A DNA stretch of 64,000 nt from Brevibacterium atlanticum (GTDB taxonomy: Bacteria; Actinomycetota; Actinomycetes; Actinomycetales; Brevibacteriaceae). The position numbers and the translations under genes are program-made. Positions 8,196 through 17,909 of the stretch are shown here, piece after piece. Numbering within the stretch: position 1 is the first letter of the stretch; each line of letters starts with the position of its first letter. Location of the stretch: contig NZ_CP050152.1 in assembly GCF_011617245.1 (NCBI RefSeq), positions 372,001 to 436,000 on the forward strand. Direction: 5' to 3'. The notes below the pieces were generated by a model, which was not told the origin of the DNA, made no database searches, and saw only the letters and a program-made list of their open reading frames with translations.

Positions 8196-9311
8196 ATGAC
8201 GGTGCAGATGGAAGAGGACAGGACGACTCGTCCGCAAGACGCCTCATTGAAGACTTTCAGAATGGGCGAACTGTTCTCAGGGCCGGGCGGGCTGGGTGTC
8301 GGCGCGCGTCTCGCTTCGAATCAGCACGGTGAAATCGTCCATCAATGGGCCACGGATTACGATGAAGACACCTGCCGAACCTATGCGACTAATATCGTCG
8401 GTGATGAAGACGCAGAATCGGTAGTGCACGCTGACATCCGCAAGCTGGACTATGAAGAGTTAGCGAAGTTAGGTGACATCGACGGCCTCTCGTTTGGTTT
8501 CCCATGCAATGATTTCAGCCTCGTCGGAGAGCGGAAAGGGTTTGACGGAGAATTCGGCCCTCTGTACACCTATGGAATCAAAGCTCTAGAACGTTTCCAG
8601 CCAGACTGGTTTCTAGCGGAGAACGTTGGTGGAATTCGCGCGGACGGTGGATCCACACTTCGAAAGATTTTCGCTGACATGGTTGATGTCGGCTATCGGA
8701 TCTATCCGCACTACTACAAGTTCGAAGAGTACGGAGTCCCCCAATCACGGCACCGAATGATCGTAGTGGGAATCCGAAAGGACCTGGACGTCGAATACAA
8801 GGTTCCCAGCCCGGATGTGTTCGCTCAATCAGATGTGACTGCGGGCACCGCACTCTCCGGTATCCCCGCGTGGGCCGCCAATCAAGAGCCGACACGACAG
8901 TCGCAGCGAGTGATAGATCGACTGAATCATATACCTGCCGGAGGCAACGCTTGGGTCGCCGACATGCCCGAACACCTCAGGATCAACACTCGGACCAAAC
9001 TTTCATCAATCTATCGCCGGTTGAGTTCTGACAAGCCCTCGTACACGGTGACTGGATCTGGTGGGGGCGGCACTCACATCTACCATTGGTCAGAGCCTCG
9101 GGCACTGACCAATCGCGAACGTGCGCGCCTCCAGACTTTCCCTGACACCTTCGTATTCAAAGGGAACAAGGAATCGGTTCGCAAACAGATCGGCATGGCG
9201 GTGCCGCCGAAAGGGGCGAAGGTGATCTTCGAGGCTATTCTGAATAGTTTCGCCGGTGTCGACTATCCTCATGTCGAACCTTCATTGAAGAAATACATGC
9301 CGCAAGTGTGA
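8196..9311 (+). CDS. DNA (cytosine-5-)-methyltransferase of the defence island
   Basis: About 371 residues from the ATG at 8196, which has a GGAGAAGGG ribosome site; the frame is open upstream to 8088. Motif I is FSGPGGLG (residues 27-34), motif IV is GFPCNDFSLVG with catalytic C104, motif VI is ENVGG, motif VIII is QSRHRMIVVG, and motif X is GMAVPPKGAKVI. It should transfer methyl from S-adenosylmethionine to cytosine C5. The usual PCQ of motif IV is PCN here. It opens the island and sits 28 bases before the restriction nuclease, so it is likely the modification half of the system. The target region between motifs VIII and IX is fairly short, as in Dcm-like enzymes. Confidence 0.92.
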   Translation: MTVQMEEDRTTRPQDASLKTFRMGELFSGPGGLGVGARLASNQHGEIVHQWATDYDEDTCRTYATNIVGDEDAESVVHADIRKLDYEELAKLGDIDGLSFGFPCNDFSLVGERKGFDGEFGPLYTYGIKALERFQPDWFLAENVGGIRADGGSTLRKIFADMVDVGYRIYPHYYKFEEYGVPQSRHRMIVVGIRKDLDVEYKVPSPDVFAQSDVTAGTALSGIPAWAANQEPTRQSQRVIDRLNHIPAGGNAWVADMPEHLRINTRTKLSSIYRRLSSDKPSYTVTGSGGGGTHIYHWSEPRALTNRERARLQTFPDTFVFKGNKESVRKQIGMAVPPKGAKVIFEAILNSFAGVDYPHVEPSLKKYMPQV

Positions 9312-9339
9312 CTGAAGCAGGCACGGGAAGTACGAGGCA

Positions 9340-10920
9340 ATGGCGTCTAAGAACTACTGGATGTTCACCAGGCCGCAGCGAAAGCTCTACCGTTTACCCC
9401 TGACGGTTGCCGCGCTCCACGAGGCCGCGGGCCACACTGAATGGTCTGGCAATCGTGAACGACATATCGCTTTCGAAGACGTGCTTGAACGCGAGGGAAT
9501 CAAACGCCGTGGTCAGCGGAGGGATAACAGTGGTTCCGGGGGACGCACCCACGCGACGTTGGTGAGGAGCCTGGGTTTGGCGTTCGACTCGGCCGAGACT
9601 GGCAGGCTCGAACTGACCTTGGCTGGGCTTGCGCTCGCAGAAGGAACACGTCCGACCGAAATTCTCAAACATCAGGTGATGCGGTTCCAATACCCGTCGA
9701 CTTACTCTGTGTCCAGGCACGTCGACATCTCCGATCGGTTCAGGTTGCGACCGTTCGTCCTGCTTCTGAGGTTGTTGCTCCACCCGAGGCTCGGAGGCTA
9801 TGTCACCCAGGACGAGGTTGCACTCGTCGTGATCGTGGAGGGCACAGGCGACTCGCCCAAAGACGCCGATCGAATCGCAGAACTGATTCAGGACTATCGG
9901 GAGAACGACATTGACGAAGAGATCTATGTCGAGAAGTACGGGAAAAATGGAGACACCTACAATTCGTTGCAGAAGAAGTTCTCGGATGTAGCGAATACAG
10001 CGTTCAACTGGCTGGAGATGGTTGGTGTCATTGAGCGCGCTAAGAGATCCATCTTCATTCCATCGGATGCGGCAGATGAAGCTCAAAGCATTCTCGACCT
10101 ATACGGCACTTACCGGCCGATCCGACATGAGTTCGACGCCGACAGATTTCAACGGTCGTATGGATTGCCGCCGGGAAAGACGAAAGACACTCGCAATCTC
10201 GCGCAAACCAGAACCGTGACACAGTCGGAATTCGTCGCGCGTCGAGTGACGACAGTTCTCACACGCTGGTCGGCTACCGAGCTGTTGGTCGATGGCGCGA
10301 CGTCCGACATCATTTCGCGACTAGTCGCGGAGACGGGCTACGAATATTCCGAAGTCGAAGTTGCAGCGAAGAAGGTGCTTGGCACGGACAGGACACTCGA
10401 CTCGTTTCTGAGCAACTATCAATCGCTTGTGTTCTCCGATGACAAATCAGCTCCGAGATATTTCGAAAGGGCGACTGCCGAGATCTTCAGACGCATCTTC
10501 AACTTGGAAGCGGAGTGCGTAGGGCAATCGGGCCGTGAGCCGGACGTCGTAGTGACCAAGCGAGACGCTTGGAGAGGGATCGTCGACACCAAGGCCTATA
10601 GTGGCGAATACTCGCTTCCTTCAGAGCACGAGAGAGCGATGCGTGAGTACGTAGAAACATATCGGGCAGTGCCGGGCGCTCCGCTGAGTTTCTGGGTATT
10701 CATAGCGGGATCCATTTCGAAAGGCGCGAAACATCGTGTTCGCGGCTTGGCTGATCGCGTCGACAGCCCCGGCTCTGTGATCGGAATGCTGGCTTGGACT
10801 GAGATGATACGGCTAGCTCAGGACGGTAAGATCGATGCCGACCGCATGGCAGAGCTCTTCAAGTCGAACAGTGAGTTGACGTTGGATGATGTCAGACGAC
10901 TTCCGAAAGCCGACGTCTGA
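9340..10920 (+). CDS. Restriction endonuclease with C-terminal FokI-type cleavage domain
   Basis: 526 residues. The C-terminal part from about residue 375 matches the FokI nuclease domain: GREPDVVV with D402, then VDTKAYSGEYSLP with D416 and K418, and a following YVETY helix. In FokI the equivalents are PD450 ... D467-T-K469 with the same VDTKAYSG-Y-LP run. The final LTLDDVRRL also parallels the FokI end. The first 370 residues (YWMFTRPQRKLYRLP near the start) would form the DNA-recognition part; a link to AlwI-type enzymes is possible but not sure. The gene follows the C5 methyltransferase and probably cuts unmodified DNA at a fixed distance from its site. Confidence 0.85.
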   Translation: MASKNYWMFTRPQRKLYRLPLTVAALHEAAGHTEWSGNRERHIAFEDVLEREGIKRRGQRRDNSGSGGRTHATLVRSLGLAFDSAETGRLELTLAGLALAEGTRPTEILKHQVMRFQYPSTYSVSRHVDISDRFRLRPFVLLLRLLLHPRLGGYVTQDEVALVVIVEGTGDSPKDADRIAELIQDYRENDIDEEIYVEKYGKNGDTYNSLQKKFSDVANTAFNWLEMVGVIERAKRSIFIPSDAADEAQSILDLYGTYRPIRHEFDADRFQRSYGLPPGKTKDTRNLAQTRTVTQSEFVARRVTTVLTRWSATELLVDGATSDIISRLVAETGYEYSEVEVAAKKVLGTDRTLDSFLSNYQSLVFSDDKSAPRYFERATAEIFRRIFNLEAECVGQSGREPDVVVTKRDAWRGIVDTKAYSGEYSLPSEHERAMREYVETYRAVPGAPLSFWVFIAGSISKGAKHRVRGLADRVDSPGSVIGMLAWTEMIRLAQDGKIDADRMAELFKSNSELTLDDVRRLPKADV

Positions 10921-11457
10921 ATCCAACGACGCAATCTTTACGGGGCTCTTTCGGCAACTCGCACTGCCAGTGCGTTGAGCTTTGAACGACCTGAATTTTC
11001 GGCCGATCCGGGCAGAGATGATCCATATAAGGCGTGCTCTGCAGATTCCTACTGAGTCGGCACATGTGCTCCCGCTGCTTAGACCGATGGTCTCTCGCTC
11101 TTCAGCTTTCCGCACGAGATGAAATCACCTCGAACAAACTGGTGAGGATCGGCGGCAGGGCCGGACCCACGCGGAGGGGGGTGATCGGCTTCGTGGATTG
11201 GTGAGACACAAAATTTCTCGGGTTGGTGCTAGGCAATACTTAGTTTCCCGTCGTTGTCCAATGTGACGGGATGTCGCGCTTGCCTGCGCTTAAACGAGCC
11301 GCCGAGCCTGCGACTGTGACACAAGTTTGACTCTTAACAACGATGTCCGTGGTTCACGATACCGTTGGAGAAAATATTGATTCACTACATTCGACAGCCC
11401 TGAACTGCTGACTGCAGTCGATTGGATTTCGAGTTTCGCCGTTCCATAGGAGCATCA
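10921..11457. other. Non-coding gap inside the defence island
   Basis: Apart from short unconvincing frames this 537-base stretch holds no gene. It contains a dyad CGCACTG-C-CAGTGCG at 10960-10974, 40 bases after the nuclease stop, and a TTGACT at 11327-11332 that could be a -35 element without a good -10. It probably carries the promoter of the Z1-led operon and divides the island into two transcription units. Confidence 0.45.
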
Positions 11458-14127
11458 ATGAACCAAGAGCCTTCGCCAGTTGAAATCATCTTCAACAGTT
11501 TTCTCCAGAACATGTCCCGAGAAGGTGCGAGGAGGAAGACTAAGCAGTCGTTGGAAGCTCTTCCCGGCATCGACGATGCTCTTGATGAACTGGAACGTGT
11601 GCATGAACAAGAGGTTCTGACACGGACAAAGCTGACTGAAGTCGGCACGGCAAGAAAGAAGGACCTTCGAGAACTGGGATGGTACTCCGGTGTGGCTGCG
11701 GACGGAGTGTGGAGCGCTCTTCGTGAACGGATGGCGAATGGTGGACTGTCCGGAGCACTTGACTCGATCGACCGATCAACCGAGGAGATAGTCGCTTCAC
11801 TGGCTGAACCCCGGGTCGATGATGACAACAGGCTCGGGCTCGTGATCGGAAATGTCCAGTCTGGAAAGACGGCGAACTATTCGGCAGTCATTGCGAAAGC
11901 CCTGGACAGCGGTTATAAATTCGTGCTTGTACTGTCGGGCGTGCACAACAATCTGCGCCGACAGACGCAGGTGAGGCTCGACACAGACCTCGGAGTGTTG
12001 GATGATCCTCAGGCGTGGTACCGGCTCACTGACTCTGAAGGTGACTTCGGTGATGCGCACTCGGGAAACGCGAGCTCCATCGTTGTCAACCATCGTCGAA
12101 TCCTCGCGGTGGTGAAGAAGAACAGCCACCGTCTCAGGAAAGTGTTGGAATTCCTCCAGAGTCTGGACACTGCAACCAAGCGCGACACTCCTTTTCTCGT
12201 CATCGACGACGAATCGGATCAGGCGACTCCCGATGCCTCGGCGAAGATCGGTGACGAACCGACAGCCATCAATTTACTGATGCGGCAGATATGGTCTGAA
12301 GTTCGGAACGGAACGTACGTCGGATACACCGCAACACCGTTTGCCAATGTATTTATGGATCCGAATGTCCCCGAAGGGTCGCTGCCAGAGTTGTATCCTC
12401 GAGATTTCATCCATGTCATGCCGACACCTGCCAACTATTTCGGTGCAGAGAGGATCTTCGGGCTTCAAGATGTCGCAGATGAAGAACGGGTCTCGGAGCT
12501 CCCTGATGTGATTCGGCCGATCGCCAAGGACGAAGTCCGTGAGCTTGTGCCCAGCGGTAAGAATGCTGAGGGCTTTCAGCCAACGGTCACAAATTCCCTT
12601 GGAGAGGCGATTCGCTGGTTCATTGTTGCATGTGCAGTCCGGCGAATTAGGGGGCAGCAGAAGAAGCATTCGACGATGCTGATCCATACAACTCCTCGGA
12701 CCGATCCTCATTTCGCCACTCGTGATGCTGTCGAACAATATCTCGATCCCCTTCGCAAGGCCTCGCTGAATGGTGATGTAGCGAGGTTCAAGGAGGTCTT
12801 TGAAGACGAGATCAATCGAGCCGCGTCTCTCTATGACGGTGATGGCGCGGCACCGACCTGGCCTCGAGTCAGCGATGAGATTCCAAACGTTCTGCGTTAC
12901 CTTCGTACGGTCGTCGACAACGGCCGGGAAGAAGACAGCGAACGGCTTTCCTACTCGCACGAACCGCAGACGGTCATTGTCATCGGCGGAAGTACCTTGT
13001 CCCGGGGTCTGACGTTGGAGGGCCTCTTCGTCTCCTACTTCACGCGGACTTCCAATACGTACGACACGTTGCTTCAGATGGGCCGTTGGTTCGGCTATCG
13101 CGGAGGCTATGAAGATCTCCAACGCATTTGGGTGAGCCCGCGCCTCGATGAGGACTACCGCTTCCTGGCAAGTGTCGAGGCCGATTTGAGGAGCGAAATC
13201 GCCCGGATGACTCAAGCGGGGATGACTCCAGCGGATATCGGAGTGCGAGTGCGCTTGCATCCTGGACGATTGCAGGTGACTAGTTCGGCTAAGCAAAAGC
13301 ACGCTCTGCAAGCTGAAGTCGATTTCGAAGGCTACAGGCTCCAGACGACACAGTTCGACTTCTCCGAAAGCGCTCCAGCGCTGGATAACGTCCGATCGAC
13401 GGAGAGTCTTCTGCGACGTCTCCAGCCATTCCGGTCGGAAGCAACTCCCACTTTGTTCGAAGACGTTCCCCTTGAAGAGCTCGAAGAGTTCTTCCGAGAG
13501 TTCAAAGTCCACGAGAACAATCAGGACGTATTCTCTGACGCAATCAAATGGTCGAGCGAGAAGCTGTCAGATAAGCGTTGGAACGTCGTCGTTCCAAGTG
13601 AAGGAAAAGGCAACGACGGGCTCGAAGTGGCGGGCACCAAGGTCGGTTCGATCCGGCGCGCGCCGATTGAGAAGGGTCCGGACGATCTCCGAGAATCGGA
13701 AACGATAAATATCAGAGCGCTGATGTCTGCCAAGGACGTCATTCTCGATCTGCGCCTTCAGGGAAACCTGCCGGAAGGCAAGACGCTTGCGCAGATGAAT
13801 AACGATGCTCAATATAACTGGCGAAAGCACAGAGATGGTGGAAATGGACGGGGGCTGCTGGTTCTATACCCAATCAGTCGATTCTCAGCGTCGAACTCAG
13901 CGGGCCGCATGCCGATGAACTCGGCTCTTGAAATTATCGACCCGGCACTTGTCGAACCGGGACTCCCTCCGATTGTCGGTATGGCAGTTGTGGCTCCTTT
14001 CGACTCTGAGAACCGCCTGGAATCCAAAGGAAGCAAGATTGCGGTACGTCCGATCTTCGATGACGCTGAAGACATTGATGAGCCGTTTGCTGTCGACACT
14101 GAACGAGATTACAGAGGAGACGCATGA
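11458..14127 (+). CDS. Z1 domain-containing SF2-like ATPase
   Basis: 889 residues. Walker A is GNVQSGKT (131-138) and Walker B is DDESD (250-254). YVGYTATPFANVF is a helicase motif III-like element. VIGGSTLSRGLTLEG and LLQMGRWFGYRGGYED (GRWFGYR at 542-548) are the Z1 signature (Pfam Z1, C-terminal endonuclease/helicase-like). The ATG at 11458 has AGGAG 5 bases upstream; the TTG at 11422 is less likely. Z1 proteins are known partners of MORC/MutL-like ATPases in bacterial restriction and Mza defence loci. It likely translocates on or remodels DNA for the linked nucleases. The stop overlaps the next gene by ATGA. Confidence 0.92.
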   Translation: MNQEPSPVEIIFNSFLQNMSREGARRKTKQSLEALPGIDDALDELERVHEQEVLTRTKLTEVGTARKKDLRELGWYSGVAADGVWSALRERMANGGLSGALDSIDRSTEEIVASLAEPRVDDDNRLGLVIGNVQSGKTANYSAVIAKALDSGYKFVLVLSGVHNNLRRQTQVRLDTDLGVLDDPQAWYRLTDSEGDFGDAHSGNASSIVVNHRRILAVVKKNSHRLRKVLEFLQSLDTATKRDTPFLVIDDESDQATPDASAKIGDEPTAINLLMRQIWSEVRNGTYVGYTATPFANVFMDPNVPEGSLPELYPRDFIHVMPTPANYFGAERIFGLQDVADEERVSELPDVIRPIAKDEVRELVPSGKNAEGFQPTVTNSLGEAIRWFIVACAVRRIRGQQKKHSTMLIHTTPRTDPHFATRDAVEQYLDPLRKASLNGDVARFKEVFEDEINRAASLYDGDGAAPTWPRVSDEIPNVLRYLRTVVDNGREEDSERLSYSHEPQTVIVIGGSTLSRGLTLEGLFVSYFTRTSNTYDTLLQMGRWFGYRGGYEDLQRIWVSPRLDEDYRFLASVEADLRSEIARMTQAGMTPADIGVRVRLHPGRLQVTSSAKQKHALQAEVDFEGYRLQTTQFDFSESAPALDNVRSTESLLRRLQPFRSEATPTLFEDVPLEELEEFFREFKVHENNQDVFSDAIKWSSEKLSDKRWNVVVPSEGKGNDGLEVAGTKVGSIRRAPIEKGPDDLRESETINIRALMSAKDVILDLRLQGNLPEGKTLAQMNNDAQYNWRKHRDGGNGRGLLVLYPISRFSASNSAGRMPMNSALEIIDPALVEPGLPPIVGMAVVAPFDSENRLESKGSKIAVRPIFDDAEDIDEPFAVDTERDYRGDA

Positions 14128-15110
14128 GTTCGACCAAGGAGATCTTCCACGCGGCGCAGCGCGACGGGTCTCAATTGGTGGTTGGTGAAGCATCGGTCTT
14201 GGTCGCAGATTCAACTGGCAGACGACGAACGTGGCTCGGATATCAGGAAGGTAAGTTCGCAGTTGCCTATTTCGAGACCGACAGTGAGCGAGAGGTCAGC
14301 TTCTCCGTCAGCAAGGTGATCAGTATTCAGAGTGTTGACGTCAATGATGAAACGACCGGCACCATGTCGCGAGCGTTGAAAGTCGTCTGTCATGAACCGC
14401 GATTGGACGAGGTCTTCTTCGTCTTCATCGATGACGTGCGCAACTCGCTCGAAGGTGATTCTGACGTCATCGAGCTGGTGAATGCAGCTGCATCGGATTG
14501 GCGCCGTCTCCTCCATGTCGCAATGACGGAGCTCTCCGAGTCCGCCGCCGCAGGCATCTACGGTGAACTTCGCTTTCTCGAAAGTCTGACTGACAGCGTC
14601 GGGCCCTCGGCGATCGCATGCTGGCAGAGGACAGCTCAGGACATTCACGACTTCACCGGTGAATCCGCGAGAGTCGAGGTGAAGACCTCCGCCTTCCAAA
14701 ATAGATCGGCTGTCACGATCCATGGGCTGCGACAGCTGGAACCTCCGACGACCGGCACGTTGACTCTGGCAGTGGCCGAGGTCCAGCGTCATGGTGCCGA
14801 TTCAATATATGAGGCGGCAGAGAGGCTCAGAGGACTTGGCGTCGATCACGCCGTGCTGACCGAGAAGCTGCGTGATGCAGGGTATGTCGAAGGTATGCCG
14901 GGTTCGGGAGAGCACACCTTCAGTCTGATTTCGTGGCGATTTTGGGAGATCGACCGACAAACGCCAGCGCTGAATCGGTCGATGCTGACTGACTCTGTGG
15001 CAGATGCAGTATCTTCGCTTTCCTATTCGCTGAGCCTCGGGTCGCTCGGCGAGTCTTCGTCTAAGTTCGACTGCGCAAGGTTGGCCGCAGAGGGGAGTTC
15101 TTCTATATGA
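14124..15110 (+). CDS. PD-(D/E)XK motif protein (DUF4420 type)
   Basis: 328 residues. GIYGELRFLE carries E148, QDIHDF carries D176, and VEVKTS carries E185 and K187, giving a D-x8-E-x-K nuclease core. The GELxFLE ... W ... DF ... EVKTS layout matches the DUF4420 family that recurs next to Z1 and GHKL ATPase genes. It probably supplies a second nuclease activity besides the FokI-like enzyme. It overlaps the Z1 gene and the next ATPase gene by 4 bases each, so translation is coupled and the three likely form a complex. Confidence 0.85.
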   Translation: MSSTKEIFHAAQRDGSQLVVGEASVLVADSTGRRRTWLGYQEGKFAVAYFETDSEREVSFSVSKVISIQSVDVNDETTGTMSRALKVVCHEPRLDEVFFVFIDDVRNSLEGDSDVIELVNAAASDWRRLLHVAMTELSESAAAGIYGELRFLESLTDSVGPSAIACWQRTAQDIHDFTGESARVEVKTSAFQNRSAVTIHGLRQLEPPTTGTLTLAVAEVQRHGADSIYEAAERLRGLGVDHAVLTEKLRDAGYVEGMPGSGEHTFSLISWRFWEIDRQTPALNRSMLTDSVADAVSSLSYSLSLGSLGESSSKFDCARLAAEGSSSI

Positions 15111-17038
15111 CGCTTTCATCGCTCAAGAGGTATTCGAAGCCGAGGGGTGCCGGAGACCAGACAAGCGGCGGTCGCGGCAAACTTCTGCGGCCGACCAGTG
15201 CTCTTTCGAGGCTGGAGCTACTCGTCAGGGAGACGTTGCAGAATTCGTGGGACGCTCGTGATGAAGGTTGGACACCAGCGTATGGCGTGCGAGTCTATCG
15301 GATGGATCATAGGGTCAAGCAGATTCTTCGCGAACATGTCTTCACCGCACTCCCGGATTCCCTCTCTGACCTGTCTGAATGTCTGGAATCTCCAGATGTC
15401 CACGCGATCGAAATCTTCGACAGAGGAAGTGTCGGTCTGAATGGGCCCTTCCGGGCATCCGAAGTTGCCCAAGATGGGGAGAAGAACAACTTCAATTCTT
15501 TTGTATTCGACATAGGCTCGACCAAGTCGTCGGGGCGATCCGGCGGTACTTTCGGGTTCGGAAAGACAGCGAGCTTTGAGGTCTCGAATGCTCATAGTGT
15601 CGTCTACTGGTCAAGGTGCCACACCCATGACGACGAAGTCGAACATCGGCTTATCGCGTGCTCGCTGCACAACGAGTACGAAGAGGGCAATGCGCGATTC
15701 ACGGGTGCTCACTGGTGGGGCGATCCTGACGACGACGACATCGTCCCGCTTCGCGGGGACGCAGCAGCGGCTTTGGGCGAAGAGATCTTCCGAACTCATT
15801 TCGGAGATACTGATGAAGGTGACCCCGAAACAGGGACTTCGATTCTCATACTCGACCCAGTCATCACTGTCGACGTCGATGAGGACCTCGACGCGCGAGT
15901 GCCCGTTCGCACCGATGAGCATTCAGAGGCGCTGATTCAGCAAGTTTCGGATGCCGTAGCACATAGCGCCTGGCCCAAAGTGGTTCCGAACGGTGAGGAC
16001 TCACGGCCGATGATCGTCAAGTTGTACGAGAATCGTGTGGAGAGGCAGGTCGTCGACTCCACTCTGGCTGAGTACGGACACTTTGCCTCGAGTCTCAACT
16101 CCATTCGGCAGGTTCAGGGTCAGCTGGAATACGACTACTCTGTTCCGCTGCCTGTCGGCACTGTAAGGTCGCAGTGCTTCCCGATAACCTTGCGTCCCAG
16201 AGGGGCATTGCTTTCCAAGAAGGAAGAGCTATTCGGCGGTCGGAAAGATAACACGGTAGGTCATCTTTTTCTCATTGAAAGTGCACCGCTCGCGGCCGGT
16301 GTCGAAAGGGCCGCGCCGCACGACGTCCTCTGCATGATGCGGTCCGAGGCTGAGCTCGTGGTCAATTACGACCCCGTGGTGGAGCCTGACGGCGGGGTCT
16401 TGCAATGGCACGGAGTATTCAAGCCGACGCCTGAATGTGATCGTCACTTCGCAGCTTCAGAGCCACCGACTCACGACCGGTGGACACCAGATGCGGCAGA
16501 GACTGAGGCTTCACGCTATGTGGTGCAACGAGCACTCGATCAGATTCGAACGAAGACGAAGAAGTTCCTGAGCGAGAACAAGGTCCAGACGACCGTGCAG
16601 GAGCAGTCAGTCAGAAAGGTGGCATTGGGATTGCGGAGTTTCGTTCCACTGGGACTTCCGCCTGCTGAAGAGGAAAATCGAGATTCACCTCGCAGGCGAG
16701 CTCGGCAATCGGGACGATCGGCTAAGGGACGACGAATCGAAGCAGTTGTCACCAATTCGACCCCATTGCCCAATGGCCGCGGACAGATCGTTGATGTCCG
16801 CCCCACTGGCGCCCGAGGACAATCTGTTGCCCTCTCCGTGGATACCTATGCAATCACGTCGGACGGGCTGCTTGCTCTTGGTGACGATGAAGTGACGATC
16901 AGTTGGAAGTCCGAAGGCAAAGTCCTGTCCGTGGGGACTGACTGTGTTGCCCAATCAGATACAGAGGTGCAACTCAGACTGGACACTCGAACCCCAGCCG
17001 CACTTGAGATATCAATCCAGGCAGAGGCGGAAGTATGA
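15107..17038 (+). CDS. GHKL (HSP90-type) ATPase, MORC/MutL-like
   Basis: 643 residues. The Bergerat fold is clear: N-box E42-TLQN46-SWDA, G1 box EIFDRGSVGL with D105 and G107, and G2 box GGTFGFGK (146-153). The region after residue 200 fits an S5-like transducer, and the C-terminal part is a beta-rich domain. Bacterial MORC/MutL-like ATPases in restriction loci are thought to clamp DNA on ATP-driven dimerisation and couple recognition to cleavage. It overlaps both neighbours by ATGA. Its close pairing with Z1 and DUF4420 genes is the hallmark of MORC-associated restriction and Mza-type loci. Confidence 0.88.
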   Translation: MTLSSLKRYSKPRGAGDQTSGGRGKLLRPTSALSRLELLVRETLQNSWDARDEGWTPAYGVRVYRMDHRVKQILREHVFTALPDSLSDLSECLESPDVHAIEIFDRGSVGLNGPFRASEVAQDGEKNNFNSFVFDIGSTKSSGRSGGTFGFGKTASFEVSNAHSVVYWSRCHTHDDEVEHRLIACSLHNEYEEGNARFTGAHWWGDPDDDDIVPLRGDAAAALGEEIFRTHFGDTDEGDPETGTSILILDPVITVDVDEDLDARVPVRTDEHSEALIQQVSDAVAHSAWPKVVPNGEDSRPMIVKLYENRVERQVVDSTLAEYGHFASSLNSIRQVQGQLEYDYSVPLPVGTVRSQCFPITLRPRGALLSKKEELFGGRKDNTVGHLFLIESAPLAAGVERAAPHDVLCMMRSEAELVVNYDPVVEPDGGVLQWHGVFKPTPECDRHFAASEPPTHDRWTPDAAETEASRYVVQRALDQIRTKTKKFLSENKVQTTVQEQSVRKVALGLRSFVPLGLPPAEEENRDSPRRRARQSGRSAKGRRIEAVVTNSTPLPNGRGQIVDVRPTGARGQSVALSVDTYAITSDGLLALGDDEVTISWKSEGKVLSVGTDCVAQSDTEVQLRLDTRTPAALEISIQAEAEV

Positions 17039-17907
17039 GCAGACAGCGACTGTATCCCTTTCCCCGGTTGACGGCGGGTGACCTCGACTGGGGTGACTGG
17101 ACTATTCAACTCAACGGCAGTCAAACGACGATCTCGGCGATTTCGGAGGATTGGGACTCCAACTCGGTGCTAACACTCGGGACCACTGTTCGAGCGAATA
17201 CCCATCAGCTGAGCAGCGTAGGGGTCCGAAATCCGAAGCTCGCATTGAGCGTGGCTTGTCCGAGCACGGCATTCTCGAGTGGCAAAGACGTCCAGCTCCA
17301 ACTCGGACAGTCCTCAATGACCGCAGAGGCAGAGGTGACTGTTGAAGGCAGTCTTGTGTCCCAGGTGCTCACAGTCAGAGCGCAGGTCATCGGTGATGAT
17401 GAGTCAGAGCCGTTGTTGCGACGACGAATCGTCGCAGAAGGGCCGACTCTCAGGTTGCCGCTCGACACGGAGCTGGACGGTTTCCCGACTTCGAGTTATT
17501 CGTTCGACAAGCAGGGGATGCCCGAAGCCCCCTGGCGGTTGCTGGTGTCTGCCGACGAGTTGGAGGCTCCCTTCGCTCACTCTATAAGACTCGAGCTGAA
17601 CGAGGACTTTGCTCCTGTACGCAAGCTGATCAGCGGAAACCCCGATCCGCACGTGGCTCATGAGCTCGATGCTGCGATAGTCCGAGTTTTGATCGCAACT
17701 GCCGCCCGCCTGTCCTCGGGAAATGAACCGCAGAAGCTTCCTGAAGAGGTGGCCGCAGAATATCCGGACTCTGTGGCAGCGGCAGCACAGAGGGCCTCGG
17801 AACAGTATCTGCGGCTTCCGCTGTCCGCCGCGGTGAAGTCATATCGGCTCGCACCGGAGAAGCTTGAGTATGATGTCGCCGCCGGCACGAGAATGTTGAA
17901 GGACTGA
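17035..17907 (+). CDS. Uncharacterised defence-island protein A
   Basis: 290 residues, not a family I can name. The first 160 residues look beta-rich with alternating hydrophobic positions (LALSVAC, LQLGQSSM, VLTVRAQV), followed by a helical C-terminal part (DAAIVRVLIATAARL; AAAAQRASEQYL). No catalytic motif, signal peptide or membrane segment is visible. It overlaps the GHKL ATPase stop by 4 bases and is followed 3 bases later by the next gene, so it belongs to the same operon. A structural or sensor subunit of the ATPase complex would fit, but this is inference. Confidence 0.8.
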   Translation: MSRQRLYPFPRLTAGDLDWGDWTIQLNGSQTTISAISEDWDSNSVLTLGTTVRANTHQLSSVGVRNPKLALSVACPSTAFSSGKDVQLQLGQSSMTAEAEVTVEGSLVSQVLTVRAQVIGDDESEPLLRRRIVAEGPTLRLPLDTELDGFPTSSYSFDKQGMPEAPWRLLVSADELEAPFAHSIRLELNEDFAPVRKLISGNPDPHVAHELDAAIVRVLIATAARLSSGNEPQKLPEEVAAEYPDSVAAAAQRASEQYLRLPLSAAVKSYRLAPEKLEYDVAAGTRMLKD

Positions 17908-17909
17908 CG

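Noticed and set aside
10813..11115. 100-codon minus-strand frame in the island gap
   Set aside because: Overlaps the nuclease 3' end, has no ribosome site and no protein-like features.
12274..13512. 412-codon open frame antisense to the Z1 gene
   Set aside because: No ribosome site or recognisable domain; the Z1 protein is continuous through this region.
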